NCBI RefSeq assembly: GCF_029873635.1
Contig: NC_080423.1
Coordinates: 110,625,087 to 110,689,086, forward strand
Source of the DNA: Malania oleifera
Taxonomy: Eukaryota > Streptophyta > Magnoliopsida > Santalales > Ximeniaceae
DNA: 64,000 nt
Direction: 5' to 3'
The notes under the pieces: model-generated
The model's database searches: none
Seen by the model: the letters and a program-made list of their open reading frames with translations, nothing else
Told to the model about the DNA's origin: nothing
Position numbers and translations under genes: made by a program
Part shown: piece after piece, positions 13,901-24,939 of the stretch
How positions within the stretch are numbered: the first letter of the stretch is position 1
How the letters are laid out: each line of letters starts with the position of its first letter

Positions 13901-16900
13901 TTCCTTTGTAGAGATGTAATGATTGTTCTTTTCCTATGGTCTCATGCTATTTTGTAGATTGTGTACCTGTCTAGTTTTTTAGATTATGAGCAATTTATGT
14001 AAACCACTTTCCATAAAATTCTTGGATTTGTTGGATTAAGAACTATTGAACTTCTATGAAAATCCTCTGCAAAATAACATATGTCACGAAGAATTAATTG
14101 GATGTGTCACAGACCAAAACATCATTCTCCACCCACCCCCCACCATATGCATAAAACAAAACCCTAGAACTGTGAAAAACCTCAAAACACTTTAATTACA
14201 CCAATAGCTGCATTTTTGTTTGGTTCTGAGAAACTGTTAATTTTAGTTGGTAAACTACAACACTAATCACTATAGAAGCTAGTAACAACTAACAAGTTAA
14301 TGAAGGTTTCACAGTTTTGTGCTTCCATAAGCCAGTATGATCTGCTAACTTGTTTTGTTTTATTGAATAATTTCTAATGTACTTAGTAGAGATTGATTAT
14401 TTCATGTTGGTTCACAATGCTTGGGATCTTAGAAAAACTTAAATGTGCACAGGCCTGGCTTACATATTTCTGGAGAAGGGCCAAAGTTCATGGTGTGGAA
14501 GAAGATATTGCTGAGGAGCGACTTCAGTTTTGGATCAGCCGTAGTGGGCAGTCACCGACTTCACATGATGCTGTTGATGGTAATCTACACTAGCTGTAGC
14601 CTCTTTTGACATTGTACTGAATATATATATTATAAATATCAGAGGAGCCTGGCCATAAATGACTTAGTCACCGTTTGGGAGCACTTTAAAAAAATGTGCT
14701 TATAGCGCTTATCACTTAAAATAAGCACTTCTACAAAAAATGGCGTTTGACTTGTACTACAACAAACACATTGTAAAAAGTGCTTTTCTAGAACCATTTT
14801 TTTAAGAACTATTTAAGTGAATTTTGATAAGCAATCCAAGATTGTGTTTTGGCTACTTATAAGTGACATTGTTCATAAGCAGGGTCAATTTTGTATGCGT
14901 AAGAAAATTTAGTGGCTATTTTATAATTTAAAAATTACATGAGAAGATAATCATATACTATTTTGTTTTGTATTTTATAATATTAATTATTAATGAAACA
15001 TAATTCAATTCTAGAATGAAGAACTATCTATTAATTTAAAATTTTAAATTAATATTAAAAATGGAAAAATGCTAATTGAGTTAGTAATATTATTTTAACA
15101 TAAATTAATATGATAATCATATGTTATAAATATAAATCAAGAACAAGATTATTAATCAAAAAATAATACTATACTATTTTTACTTGAGAAAAATATTTAA
15201 ATATTAATTAAAAATAAGAGTTAACATTAATTAAAAATTTATAATATATTATTTTATTATGCATTATAACTTCCCATTAATTATTAAAATATAATTAAAT
15301 TCTAGAATGAATAAAAGAACCATCTATAAATGTAAATTAACATTAAAAAAACTAAAAATTTTAATTTAGTTATTACTATTATTTTTAACATAAATTAATG
15401 TTATAATCATATGTTATAAATATACATTAATAACAAGATTATTGTTAATTAATAAATAATACTATATTATTTTAGTTAATAGAAAATTTGAATTATAAAA
15501 TTAATATAATTATCATTTAAAATTTTTATTATAAAAATATTAATACTTATATTTAAAATGTATTTAAAAATACATATTAGTTACTATAATTCAATTCTGG
15601 ATTGAACAAGAACTATTGATGTAAGACGGGATGAGTAACCTAGTCCTACGGGTGTCAACCCTCAATCAACATATATGAGAAACACTTTAAAATAAGAATT
15701 GAATCAAGTAAACGTGCACAAAATAAATCATGCTTTGTCTTCCCAGGTTTAAGGATTTTGGAAAGGCCTATAGTTTGATTCAAAATTCAATCCTAGATGG
15801 TTCTTTCACAAAAGAATCAAGGGACATGCCATAAAGATGCTTTTCAATCATTCAAAAAAGTAAGTCTATGTTATCACAATCATATTCCCCCAATTGACAA
15901 TCAAATATGTATTTAAATGTTGGAATTAAAAGTTTCAGGGAAACTTTAGTCGACTGGGGAGTGGAAGGTCAGTCGCCTGATTGAAATTTCGGTGAGATAC
16001 CGAGAGTTGAAAATGGGTCAGTCAACAGAGCCAATGGGGGTCAGTCGACTGACTGAGATTTTGGAAAAATACCGAGAGCTTTCAAGGGTCAGTCGACTGG
16101 GCCGTTTGGGGTCGGTTGACTAGGCCGTTTGGGGTCAGTCGCCTGACCCCTGACAGGCTTGAGCTAAAAATGGGATTTTTAGGGTTTTGTGAAGCGGGTG
16201 TTTATGGGATCTTGAATAAAGGTTTCAAACAAAGTTAAGGATGGATTAGAATGGGTATTACCTTATGAAATCGCTGGATATTTTACCAATGATCAATGAA
16301 CATGAATCAAATCACGAAATCCTTAAGATGTTGGTGGATCGGAATAGTGGTGTTGTTGAAGTTGGATGCGAACGGCGGGAAGGATCAGAGATGGTGAAGA
16401 TGTGATGAATAGATTGTTGGTCTCACACCAACTGATCTCTGAGGAGACTGTCGTAGCCACTCGCCACTCAATCGTAAGGATCGGAACAAAGCTTTGAGCT
16501 TTCAAAGGAAGAACCTTTATTCAATCAATAATAATGCTTGGCTAAAAACTCTTTTCCAGCGTTTACAATAGTAATATATATAGGGAAAAATAAAGACCTA
16601 GCAATAAATGACCTAAATGTCCCCATACAGGCATGGGAGACAACTCACTAAGTTCACAAATTAACTCACATAAGTCTCTCACAAATTAAGTACTTTACAA
16701 CTCATAATGCAATTAATTAAATATAAATAAAGTTAAAAGGGAGATCCAAGCTATGTGGGGCCTAGAGAATTGTGTGGGGCCCAATAGGGTCTTGAGCTCG
16801 GAATCACAACTCGGGCTTCTTTATTTTGAAAAGTCTTCAAGTATCTCCTTAAGTTCTTTCAATGGCTAGCAAGCATTGTGGACATCTGGGGGTCGTCCAC

Positions 16901-17878
16901 ATGTCATCATGTTAGCGAACGAAAAGGAAAGTGGTTGCCAATCCTCATCAACTATTTATTAATTTAATTAAAATTTTAAATTTAATTAAGAATATTATTT
17001 TTTATTATAATTTAATATGATAATAATATGTTATAAATATACATTAATAGCAAGATTATTAATATTTTTATTTTAAAATATATTTAAAAATACATATTGG
17101 CCCTTGGTATGGGCAGGTGAGTTGAACACGGATGCAAATTCACCACCATAGCTGGGTGTGTACATCATCTGTTAGCTCATGATTGGGTCTCATTTGATTA
17201 ATATTTGTTTTGTATATTTTTACAATCTGCTATATTTTGCATTGTTCTATCTGGAAGGATTTAAATGAGTGTATATTTTGTTTTTTTGTTTGGTGTTGAT
17301 ATAAAAGGTCTACTAATTTAAACAGCTAGCCCAAGATTATAAAATGGTCCAAAATGGTTTCTATTGGATTTTTGAATTACGTTGAACTACCTAAGCTGCA
17401 TTGCTTTTATTGGGCTAGCACTCAGCCATGTTATGGTAAGGGAGCCTAGTGATTTTCTAATGTAAATTTTTTAGCCATCTGGAACTTGGAAAACAGTTTA
17501 GGAAACTTTGTCCGGACTAATTTTGACCAAAATATAAACTTATAAAGCAAGAAGAAAATCTTTAGCTTAGCTATATCTGGAAGTTAAAAGAATTTTTTTT
17601 TTATATATATTAAACATTTCTGAGGACCAAAATTGGACACAATCAGTCTGATAAATGATATGTGAATCTTACAATTAGCTGCCACCATTATGGTTACTGT
17701 GTAAAACACTGATAAGCTTCACCATTCATGGATTGTGCCCTTGGCAGTTGAGCATGGTTTGATGGAATTGAGGAAACTGGGGATTGAACAGCAGCTGTGG
17801 GAAGCATCTCGCAGGGAAATCGAGCAGCCCTTGGTCGCTAATCACAAGCCTGGTGCAGAGTCGGAGATGTCTTCATGA
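1..17878 (+). CDS. SCD2: SCD2-like coiled-coil protein, 3' part of gene (15 exons)
   Basis: Exons: 1-72 (partial), 1032-1107, 1182-1223, 1419-1481, 7927-7976, 8055-8082, 8457-8531, 8638-8748, 8828-8888, 11339-11455, 11783-11904, 12148-12217, 12838-12879, 13629-13669, 14453-14579 and 17748-17878 (stop TGA); the first is cut by the window edge. All phases join in one frame. The N-terminal visible part is charged and heptad-like ([34 protein letters not shown]), a coiled coil. It is followed by the conserved C-terminal region with [55 protein letters not shown] and [21 protein letters not shown] recognise this as the plant SCD2 family. Known role: SCD2 works with the DENN-domain protein SCD1 in clathrin-linked membrane traffic, cytokinesis and cell expansion. 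One intron (11456-11782) has a GC donor. The frame is intact, so the gene looks functional despite about 6 kb of inserted elements in introns. The 5' exons lie outside the window. Confidence 0.93.
471..513. repeat. (ATT)n microsatellite in first visible SCD2 intron
   Basis: About 14 uninterrupted ATT/TTA triplets, inside the intron 73-1031. The rest of this intron shows no coding or element signal. Confidence 0.95.
1307..1406. repeat. 50-bp tandem duplication next to a splice acceptor
   Basis: Two adjacent 50-bp copies (1307-1356 and 1357-1406) differ at about two bases. The second copy ends 12 bp before the exon starting at 1419, so the duplication moved the upstream intron away from the acceptor without touching it. 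Confidence 0.9.
2377..2550 (+). repeat. 5' LTR of the copia element
   Basis: Begins TGTTAGAGG and ends TTAACG where the 3' LTR ends TTAACA. It contains a TATAAAT-like box (TATTATAAATGG) near its 3' third. It is preceded directly by the GCCTT duplication. Confidence 0.93.
2551..2562 (+). other. Primer-binding site, initiator tRNA-Met type, mutated
   Basis: TTGTATAAGAGC directly follows the LTR and matches the usual plant site TGGTATCAGAGC at 10 of 12 bases. Confidence 0.75.
3268..4215 (+). pseudogene. Copia gag remnant
   Basis: Starts at ATG 3268 (MNPKNLF) and shows the UBN2/gag pattern in pieces: [10 protein letters not shown] near 3340, then [15 protein letters not shown] and [14 protein letters not shown] around 3598-3680. 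Several stops and frame changes interrupt it. The downstream part (3791-4215) is poorly recognisable and lacks a clear zinc knuckle. Confidence 0.7.
4216..5640 (+). pseudogene. Copia protease and integrase remnant
   Basis: The protease motif is DFAATDH at about 4230 where DSGATDH is expected, so the active site is altered. The pre-integrase zone has [12 protein letters not shown] (about 4591) and SCQLGKRH. The integrase core follows with [27 protein letters not shown] (to 4860), then after a frame change [10 protein letters not shown] and [20 protein letters not shown]; the HTPQQN motif is degraded to HTQRN. Stops at 4861 and 5295 and a frameshift make it non-functional. Confidence 0.85.
5815..7342 (+). 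pseudogene. Copia reverse transcriptase and RNase H remnant
   Basis: RT segments in order: [66 protein letters not shown] and KKTLYGLK. The catalytic YVDD is replaced by YVDY (about 6388), which removes a metal-binding aspartate. RNase H follows with [31 protein letters not shown] and ADLFTKALG, ending at 7342. In-frame stops occur at 5896, 6115, 6168 and 7048, among others. Confidence 0.88.
7341..7356 (+). other. Polypurine tract of the copia element
   Basis: A GAGAGGGGGGGGGGG-type purine run lies directly before the 3' LTR, where plus-strand DNA synthesis would be primed. Confidence 0.8.
7357..7522 (+). repeat. 3' LTR of the copia element
   Basis: Starts TGTTAGAGG, ends TTAACA, and is followed by the target duplication GCCTT. 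It lacks 8 bp present in the 5' copy. Confidence 0.93.
8108..8216 (+). mobile_element. 3' fragment of a (TTG)n-tailed plant SINE
   Basis: Contains AATTGGCGGAAAAGGATTCA and GACCCCACCTAGTGGGA followed by AAGGCTTGG, a T run and (TTG)n. The same core occurs in the SINE at 41531-41675. It is a 5'-truncated copy in the SCD2 intron 8083-8456. The TTG tail recalls the TS family; that name is inference. Confidence 0.75.
9213..10471. mobile_element. Putative non-autonomous hAT-like DNA transposon
   Basis: The 1259-bp segment in the SCD2 intron 8889-11338 has imperfect terminal inverted repeats: CATGGTAGTTAAAAT at the left matches the reverse complement of the right end (CAAGGTTGTTAAAAT) at 13 of 15 bases. 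It is flanked by TTCTCCTC (9205-9212) and TTCTCCTT (10472-10479), a probable 8-bp duplication with one change. A related intron stretch near 11158-11265 runs through without this insert. No transposase is present. Confidence 0.55.
14680..15000. other. AT-rich noncoding intron sequence, probably transposon-derived
   Basis: Contains GGGAGCACTTTAAAAAAATG and repeated AAGTGCTT/AAGCACTT inverted motifs (for example 14725-14732 and 14779-14785), a pattern common in non-autonomous plant DNA elements. No termini could be fixed. Confidence 0.35.
15001..17100. repeat. Three ~290-bp AT-rich tandem units, third split by an insertion
   Basis: The motif CTAGAATGA recurs at 15011 and 15302, and as CTGGATTGA at 15597, a period of 291-295 bp. 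Each unit also has CATAAATTAAT, CATATGTTATAAATATA and CAAGATTATT in the same order. The third unit breaks at 15616 and resumes at 16951. All lie in the last SCD2 intron. Confidence 0.75.
15617..16950. mobile_element. Probable solo LTR (1.33 kb) in last SCD2 intron
   Basis: The insert starts TGATGTAAGACGGG, ends CCTCATCA (5'-TG..CA-3') and is bounded by ACTAT at 15612-15616 and 16951-16955, the 5-bp duplication expected for LTR integration. The interrupted AT-rich repeat unit confirms both edges. There is no coding sequence, primer site or polypurine tract. Near 15950-16150 it carries about seven copies of a GTCAGTCGACTGAC-like palindrome. A TATA-like run lies at about 16566-16580. Orientation is unclear. 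Confidence 0.65.
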
Positions 17879-18180
17879 TCTTTTGCTGCTTTGATATGCT
17901 ACTCTATAAATTTTCTTTTCTTCTTCTGCTTTTCGGTCTTTTATCCCCACTTTCCTGGTTCTTTGCATACAATATCCATTCATCTTGCTAGGTTTTCTCT
18001 ATATTTTTCTTCACTTTGTTGTGACATTATAAGTGGTGTCATAGTTTAGTCCCCCATACCAGAATTGAAGTCATAGGGAGTGTGGAGTTGATATTGTATT
18101 TAGGTTGTTTGTATGATAGAACACTATAAGCCATTTTGATTGTCAAATGTTTGGAATTAATGAAATTCTTGAATAGATTT
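17879..18180 (+). other. SCD2: SCD2 3' untranslated region (inferred)
   Basis: T-rich non-coding sequence follows the SCD2 stop; AATTAATGAAATTCTTGAAT around 18155 is the likely polyadenylation zone. The cleavage site cannot be fixed from sequence. Confidence 0.5.
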
Positions 18181-18812
18181 TTTTGCTACTAAGTGAGCTT
18201 GGCTATGTGTTTGCGCCTTTGCGTGTGCATGCTTTTGCAAAAATAAAAAAAATGGTTGCATGAAACAGGTCGCCACACAAGATTTATAATGTATTTATCC
18301 TATTATGCTACATTAGTTTTTTTCACGCAAGTCAGAGTCACTTGTATCTACATTCTTTGCTAGTCGGATTTATGTGTACTTGCATAAAAAACATTGGTGT
18401 GGATCATAAGATACTGCATTGTAAATTTTACATGGTGCCCTCGTTCCATCCAAGTTTCTCACTTGCAAAATTGTGTTGTCGGGCATGAAACCGTAATTGA
18501 CTACTTTTGAGTAGTTGTAATTCACGTATGAATTTGGTGCAGTTATTAGATTGAAGTGATTTAGGAAGCAGAGTAATTGATGTTGCAAATGAATGGTGAT
18601 TATATAGGGAAAAAATATTTTGTTCCTCAAAAGCCAACCAAAGTCCTTTGAGCTCCAAGTCACTCTGGACAACCAGTACATCTAGTTACTATCTACAATT
18701 GTCCTTTTAGAGTTGGTCCACGAACCGAGCCATGGTGGCACCAAAGCTGCATGCATTTACATCTTTCATTTATCTTCTGGGATTAAGAGTGATCAACAAT
18801 TTTAAAATAAGG

Positions 18813-18985
18813 AAAGAAAAGGGCATCCGGGTGCACAAAGCTCCTGTGTGTGAGGGGGATCTACAATGGGTCTATAATATGCAGCCTTACTTTGTTTTCA
18901 CCCCTCGAACCTGTGATCTTTAGGTCACACAGCGATAACCTTATCGTTATGCTTAAGCTCCCCTATTGTTGTGCCTAAGCTCCCC
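18813..18985 (-). mobile_element. Au-like tRNA-derived SINE with target duplications
   Basis: On the minus strand it starts with GGGGAGCTTAGGCACAA, has an A-box-like region and a B box (GGTTCGAGG, genomic about 18903-18911), then TAAGGCTGCATATTATAGAC, and ends with GGAGCTTTGTGCACCCGG plus a CCCTTTTC tail. This is the layout of plant Au SINEs. Flanking 21-bp direct repeats (18792-18812 and 18986-19006, two mismatches) are target-site duplications. The head motif AAGCTCCCC is partly duplicated at the 5' end. Confidence 0.8.
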
Positions 18986-19044
18986 ATCAACAATTTTTTA
19001 ATAAGGCCAAAAATCCTCTTTCTATTAATATTAAATGTTCATCT

Positions 19045-19048
<4 letters not shown>

Positions 19049-19096
<48 letters not shown>
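19049..19096. repeat. (GA)n microsatellite
   Basis: About 24 uninterrupted GA dinucleotides in the spacer downstream of SCD2. Confidence 0.95.
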
Positions 19097-19099
<3 letters not shown>

Positions 19100-19100
<1 letters not shown>

Positions 19101-20668
19101 TGGAGGGAGAGGAGTGCAGGGCAAACTAATTTTTGTGAACATATTTTGTATTTCCTTCTTGGATATTCTTGTGGTTTTATGCAATAACAGCATTGTTACT
19201 GGAATAAAGTGTCAACACAGTAGGTAGATTATGAGTTAGCTTCGTGAGTATCATGGCAAGTGGAGAAGTAAAATGGGCATTATTACGTATGCAAATGGTA
19301 TTGAAATTATATCAGCTCTGATTGGTGATTGCAACTGACTATTTTTTGTAATGAATGATTTTTTTTGTCAATTGGAAGTCCATACTAAGCTTGGGTCACA
19401 TAGCGAGGCATAGGTCATCTCTCATCCGATATTCAACTCGAGACTTCTAATAAGAATGTATTAAATTTTAACCATTAGAATGTCTCCCTAGAGACGTTTT
19501 TGGAAGATCGAATCAAGACTACCATGCTCATTGCTCCTCGACAATCTAATCAAAAGCTAATATCAGGGTACAATAACTTGCTCTCGAGAAAGGAAGGGGG
19601 ACGCATGGGAATAGCATTCCGAAGGTGATAGCTTGAAGAACTATGAACCAAACACGCTAATGGTATTCCGAAAATGGTACTTACCTCTCTATACACATGG
19701 TTAATAGACAGATATCAAACTTTCCAAGGTGCTATTATTTTTCTTGAGAAACAATCAATTACCAGAAAGGCTTTTATGCTAACCATTTGGTCATTTTAAT
19801 GCATGTGATCATATATTAACCACCACTTGCAGTAGAATATAAACAGAGTCCCAGAATATAAACAGAGTCTCAGACAAAGTAGAAGAAGTCATGAAAGAAA
19901 AAACCCTCTCTAGGTATCCCACACCTTTTCTCTTTTCTAATTAAATAAGAAAAAAAAAAGTTGATGGGCTTTCCAACCCCCACTCCCAATTATTTTACTA
20001 AAAGCAAGCATTAAAAGGGGCTAAGTTAAGATCAGTGAATGGAGAAAAGAAAAAAGCAAAAATTTGCTTCCATTACAAGACTCCATACTAAATTTAACAC
20101 AAGCCTTCCTGGCTTAGCTTAGCTTAGCTTAGCTTAGCTTAGATCCAAAACACATCTTCCAACTCTAATGGGTGCTTTTTAAATTCATATTCTATCCATA
20201 AACAGTTCACTATCTGGTGGTTTATGCATTTGATGCACTGAAGGTGCCTTCGAGCTTCACTGACTAAACCAATTAATAAATTCTGCAAAAGTCTGTGACC
20301 ACATCTGACTAAACTTCTATATAGTGTTGAAGTGATATAGCTGAATATTAATTAAATGAGCACGGCCTTCTGTTTATTTGGACCTGTTGGTCATGGATTC
20401 AAGCTACCCATATTTTTGTAGTTTTTAGTAGTTATGGACAGAAATTTTTTAGTGTTACGAGAATAAGCGTGTCCAAAAAATAAGACAATGTTTGTATAAG
20501 TGCAGTCATGCATTGGTTTATAAAATTTACCATGATATGATTTACAAAATTTACTATTTCATCATTTAAAAAACTAAAAACAGATTTAATATATATATAT
20601 ATATATATGTGTACTTATAAATGGATCAGAGCATAATATATTGTTTTAGATGTATCTTTTTGTTTGTT

Positions 20669-20728
<60 letters not shown>

Positions 20729-21412
20729 GGTGCAGAAGCTATGATGGGGACCATGGGCTATGGACCACAGTGTGAGTGTGTGCATGTGAAAAGAAATGGC
20801 AGCAGATGAAGGTGGAGGCCTCATTGGTCATTATGATAAGAACGACTTTTTTCTTGCTGAGGTCAAGGTGAGTACATAAAAAGGAAGATAGGCATTGAGT
20901 TGAAACAACCTTTTGGGAATATAAAATTCACATTTTGCATTTTATAGTATGAAAAATAATAATATGATTTTGTATTATATTTTATTTAAATTTATATAAT
21001 GTAAAATTTAAAAGTTGAAATTTACATTTCAAACTTAGCGTGAGATACCTTATTGATATTAGTTGAAAATTTTAGATTGTTTATCTCATTTATGACAACA
21101 TCATTCTGTCTATTATTATAGAATGATGTGTAGAATAATGCAAACGACAATAAAGTAGACAACTTTAGAAAGAGAGAGAGAGTGCACATAAATTTATGTG
21201 ATTCAATTTTGAAGTCCACATCGAGAGTGATATCTATCTACTACTCAAAAGACCAACTACACCCATAAATAACAAAAACACAAAATATTTTCGCACGCTC
21301 AAGACCCTATACTGTTCTTGAAAGTTCGAATTTCAATTCAAATTGCATAAGATAAATCAATGATTTGAAGCTAAAAAAATTAGATGGTATCTACTAACCA
21401 AACGAGATATCA
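19100..21412. other. Intergenic spacer
   Basis: No gene is supported. It holds a 20-bp tandem duplication near 19836-19875 (GAATATAAACAGAGTC twice), (GCTTA)6 at 20112-20141, an (AT)n run at 20590-20608 and a compound (GT)n(GA)n at 20668-20725. Open frames over the microsatellites are low-complexity artefacts. Confidence 0.6.
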
Positions 21413-22559
21413 TGTTTTTTTTTTTTTTTCAATTAAATACCTCTAATACCATAATAAATATAAGGTCAACCAAGTCAACTCGGACCTAGGGTGCGGTACC
21501 AGGGGTACACTTGTCTACATTTATTAATGTCCGTCCAATCTCACATTGTCTTTATGAGTAGTTCCAAAGCCAGTATAAGATCCCCTTAGCTTTCTCTCCT
21601 TAACACCTAGGTTTTGAGGATGAGTTCTCTAACATGGTATCAGAGCTGGGCCTTGGGCTGCTTAGCTCCTCCGTGGGCTGGACTTCTCCTCGCCTCATTT
21701 CTTCCCATGGGCTCTCGTTGCCTCATTTCCCCCATGGGCTCGAGGGGGAGTTTTAATGTCCGTCTAGTCCCACATCTTCTCTGTGAGCAGTTTCAAAACC
21801 AGTATAAGATCATCTTAGCACTCTTTCTTTAACACCTAGGTTTCGAGAATGAGTCCTCTAACAATATTCATATATTGTCTACACAGTGGAAAACATAACA
21901 CATCCAAGTTCTAGGTACAATACCAGAGCACTACATTCTCCCAAAAATATACAAACCAACTCCCGAAAGTCATTAGACCCCCAAAGTCTATATAAACATA
22001 TATCCAGTCCCAAAATAAAAACATACCCTGACTAATGGAAATCTACTCCTCCTCTATCACGGAGCTCGGTCCGTCTAACGTCCTAAATTTCCTAAAATGT
22101 TTAAGATCTATGGGGTGAGACACCTTTCAGTAAGTGGGAATAAATTATTATCAGTGTGTGGCAATGAGTTTCAGTGTATCATATCATGTTTATAAAAATA
22201 TTAATTTAACTAAGGTATCATAGGAATCTGTACTTATATCCACAAACATATATGTATATTTGTAACCATATACTTTTCTCAAAAAAATAATCATGCTCAA
22301 TAAATATTTCTGTATACAAAGTATCATATTTTTCAAAGTACAATCATATGAGTGTATCACGTCTATAATGAGGAGACCCATTCATATCATCGTTATGTAA
22401 TAACCCCACATGATTAGGTTGTGCGGGCCAAAGGCAGGACTTAACCCTGGTTGGCCTACCAGGCTAAGTCAAAATACCTCGTCTGTAGTACAATTGGCCC
22501 ATCGCAACCTAGTCTAGACCTAGGGACAGTCTACATCTCTCCGAAGACCTAATCAACTT
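21413..22559 (-). mobile_element. Partial minus-strand gypsy LTR (E1)
   Basis: Closely similar to the start of the LTR at 44248-46572, in the same order: AATATAAGGTCAACCAA, GGGGTGAGACACCT, TAAATTATTATCAGTGTGTG and the closing AATCAACTT. It is broken by a TRIM (21528-21863) and stops at 22559 where element C begins. The end corresponding to the LTR terminus at 44248 is missing or altered (about 21400-21413), and the other half of this LTR does not reappear in the window. It is therefore a truncated LTR, not an intact one. Confidence 0.75.
21528..21863 (+). mobile_element. TRIM (terminal-repeat retrotransposon in miniature)
   Basis: A 336-bp element with two 107-bp LTRs (21528-21634 and 21757-21863), both starting TGTCCGTC and ending CTCTAACA. 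A perfect primer site TGGTATCAGAGC follows the first LTR (21635-21646), and a purine tract (GAGGGGGAG, about 21742-21750) precedes the second. The internal region is only 122 bp and non-coding, so the element would depend on proteins from other retrotransposons. The related LTR at about 44362 has no insert and serves as an empty site. The target duplication is degraded. Confidence 0.88.
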
Positions 22560-24649
22560 TGTAACGACCCGATTTAATAAAGATTTTTTTTCCTTACATA
22601 TATATTGTGAAATTTCATTGCTATGATACCTATTATTGTAAGTCAACCGACATCTCGGTCCAAATAGGACCCATGAAAACTGTGCTACAACAAACAACCT
22701 AAGCAGCGAGAAGCTGTATACATAAAAACTTATCCACATTTATATTTACAATACCAGAGTGTCGGAATATTCCCCAATCTGTACATACGTGACTATCTTC
22801 AAAATACCCCTAACTGAACTAGGGTCAAACAACAATAATGTCCCCAAAATACTCACCCTCAGATAAGGCAGTACTGTAGCCCCCTCTATCTGAGAGCTTG
22901 ATTGATCACCTAGCTAGATCACCTGAAAAATATTAAATCACTAGGATGAGACAACGCTCAGTAAGATGAAATATGCTATCGCTAGAGTGTGACAAATGAG
23001 TTACATATTTATAAAATCTGATTTAGAAATACCATAGATAACTGAATCTGAAAAAGCATGTATAAATAATGTACATTATAGATTATACCTATGTTACTTA
23101 ACATAACTGTTCTTATAAATTTTCTATTCATAATACTTCTAATATTCATAGTTACATCTACTATTTCTGTAAATTTGAGTATACGTATAATAACTGAGAA
23201 AACTTCCCTGGATGGATACTGTATGTCATGATTTGACCCCTTATGATAGGGTTGTGCGGCCCGTAGGCGAGACCTATCACTGGTTGGCCTACCAGGATAA
23301 GTCACTATACTCCGAAAGTTTGATAGGCCTCCTCAACCCTAACTGATAGGGAGCTTGTCCACTACATAGGCACGATCGACTGCTATAAATCCACATACTA
23401 TCTAAGTTATGTGGTTGCACTTTGAATTGTAAATAACTATGATACCATGCTCTATAAATTGATTTGTAATCGTCCATCAGAGTCTGATACTATATAATAC
23501 ATTCTATATAAATCTATCTATTTTACCATGATTCTGTATTAACTGTATTAACCATGACGCTATAGTAAACTGTATTTCTGTATCAACTGTATTTCTGTAT
23601 GTCATGGTTTCTGTAAAACTGTATAATCATGGTACCATGACAAAAACTGTAAAACATCCTCCTGTCTACAGATACTGTAAATCATACTCCTGAAAATATT
23701 GTAAAGCATCTTTCTATATATAACTATAAATCATGATTCTATAATTATGATAAAACCATAACTTGTAATTAAAACTGTCTAAACTGTATATCATGATGCT
23801 GTTGAAACTATATAATCATAATTCTGTATAAAGCTGTGTAAAACTCTGTACTATATCAATATCCTCATGCCACACAACTAAAATTCATTTAACATAATTT
23901 AAAAAACCATGTAAATTCCTGCTCTGAAAACCCATGAACATATACTATATTTTACTAGTAAAAATCTCTACTTTAACTAGCATAGCATATTTCCCTTACC
24001 TGATTACCGAGAAACCCCTATTACGACTAGTCCTATACTCGCAGGATTTCCTATTAAACACCCTGAAAACAATATTTCCCAAAACAAAATTTCAGTATTT
24101 CTTCGAGTTCTACACTTTCTACAAATGTAGGAAAGCTAAATTCCCAAATAAAACCCTTACCTTGAATTTAAGATGGGGTTCAAGTTAATCCTACCAACGA
24201 TCCACTTTAGTAGATTTGAAGAAAACTTCTCCAGGAGTGTCGTGGTTGCTTCGGATTGTCAAGTCGGCGAAGAATGGGCCCATAATCTTAGAGAGAAGAG
24301 GGGAAGACTGAAGAGGAGAGAGAGAGAGAGTGGGTTTTGTGTTGAATATTCTACTTGAAATCCGAGTTTAGAACTATGTATAAATTGGGCTTTGTCAATG
24401 AGACACGTTACTTTGTTGACGAGGCCACGAAGGAAGTTTGTTGACGAATGCCAACTCCTTGTTGACGAAATTCAGAAACTGAAATATGGTCTCTCAGTAT
24501 TTTCTCGTCGACGAGACGCATTCCCATCGACGAGCCCCTCATATGCACTCATTAACGAATCCCCTGTGTTCGTCGACGAGACCCTGTTAAATTCTTTCTT
24601 TCTCTCCCCCTTCTTTTATTAAATTACAATAATTATTCAGGTCTCTACA
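22560..24649 (-). repeat. 3' LTR of element C
   Basis: On the minus strand it begins TGTAGAGACCTGAATAATTA (at 24649) and ends GGGTCGTTACA (at 22560), 2090 bp. It has an array of TCGTCGACGAG/TTGTTGACGA motifs (about 24405-24590), GA-rich stretches (24310-24330) and a CATGAT/CTGTAA-rich repeat zone (about 23540-23840). The flank AACTT (22555-22559) is the likely target duplication, but the other copy was not found. Confidence 0.85.
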
Positions 24650-24939
24650 TTCTCCCCTCCTTATAAAAATTTTGTTCTCGAAATTTGCTATCCATATGAT
24701 TCATCATCCCTTAAAGATAATCGGTCTACTTATTTTATTACTTACCCTCACTTATGGTGGAGAAATACCGTGGTTACATAAGTAGTTCTAGGAGATTACA
24801 ATTATACCCATAAAAGAAAAATTCTCCCAAAACCAAAAGCACTACCTATCCTATACTCTACTTTACTTTTACACTGCACTAAATAAAATAAAATTATCAT
24901 TACTTTAACTTACAAATCACTGCTATATTCCACTAATTA

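Noticed and set aside
18903-18945. tRNA-like gene from a B box
   Set aside because: It is the tRNA-derived head of a SINE with target duplications, not a tRNA gene.
20112-20141. Telomere-like TTAGC repeats
   Set aside because: The unit is GCTTA (5 bp, six copies), not the plant telomere repeat TTTAGGG.
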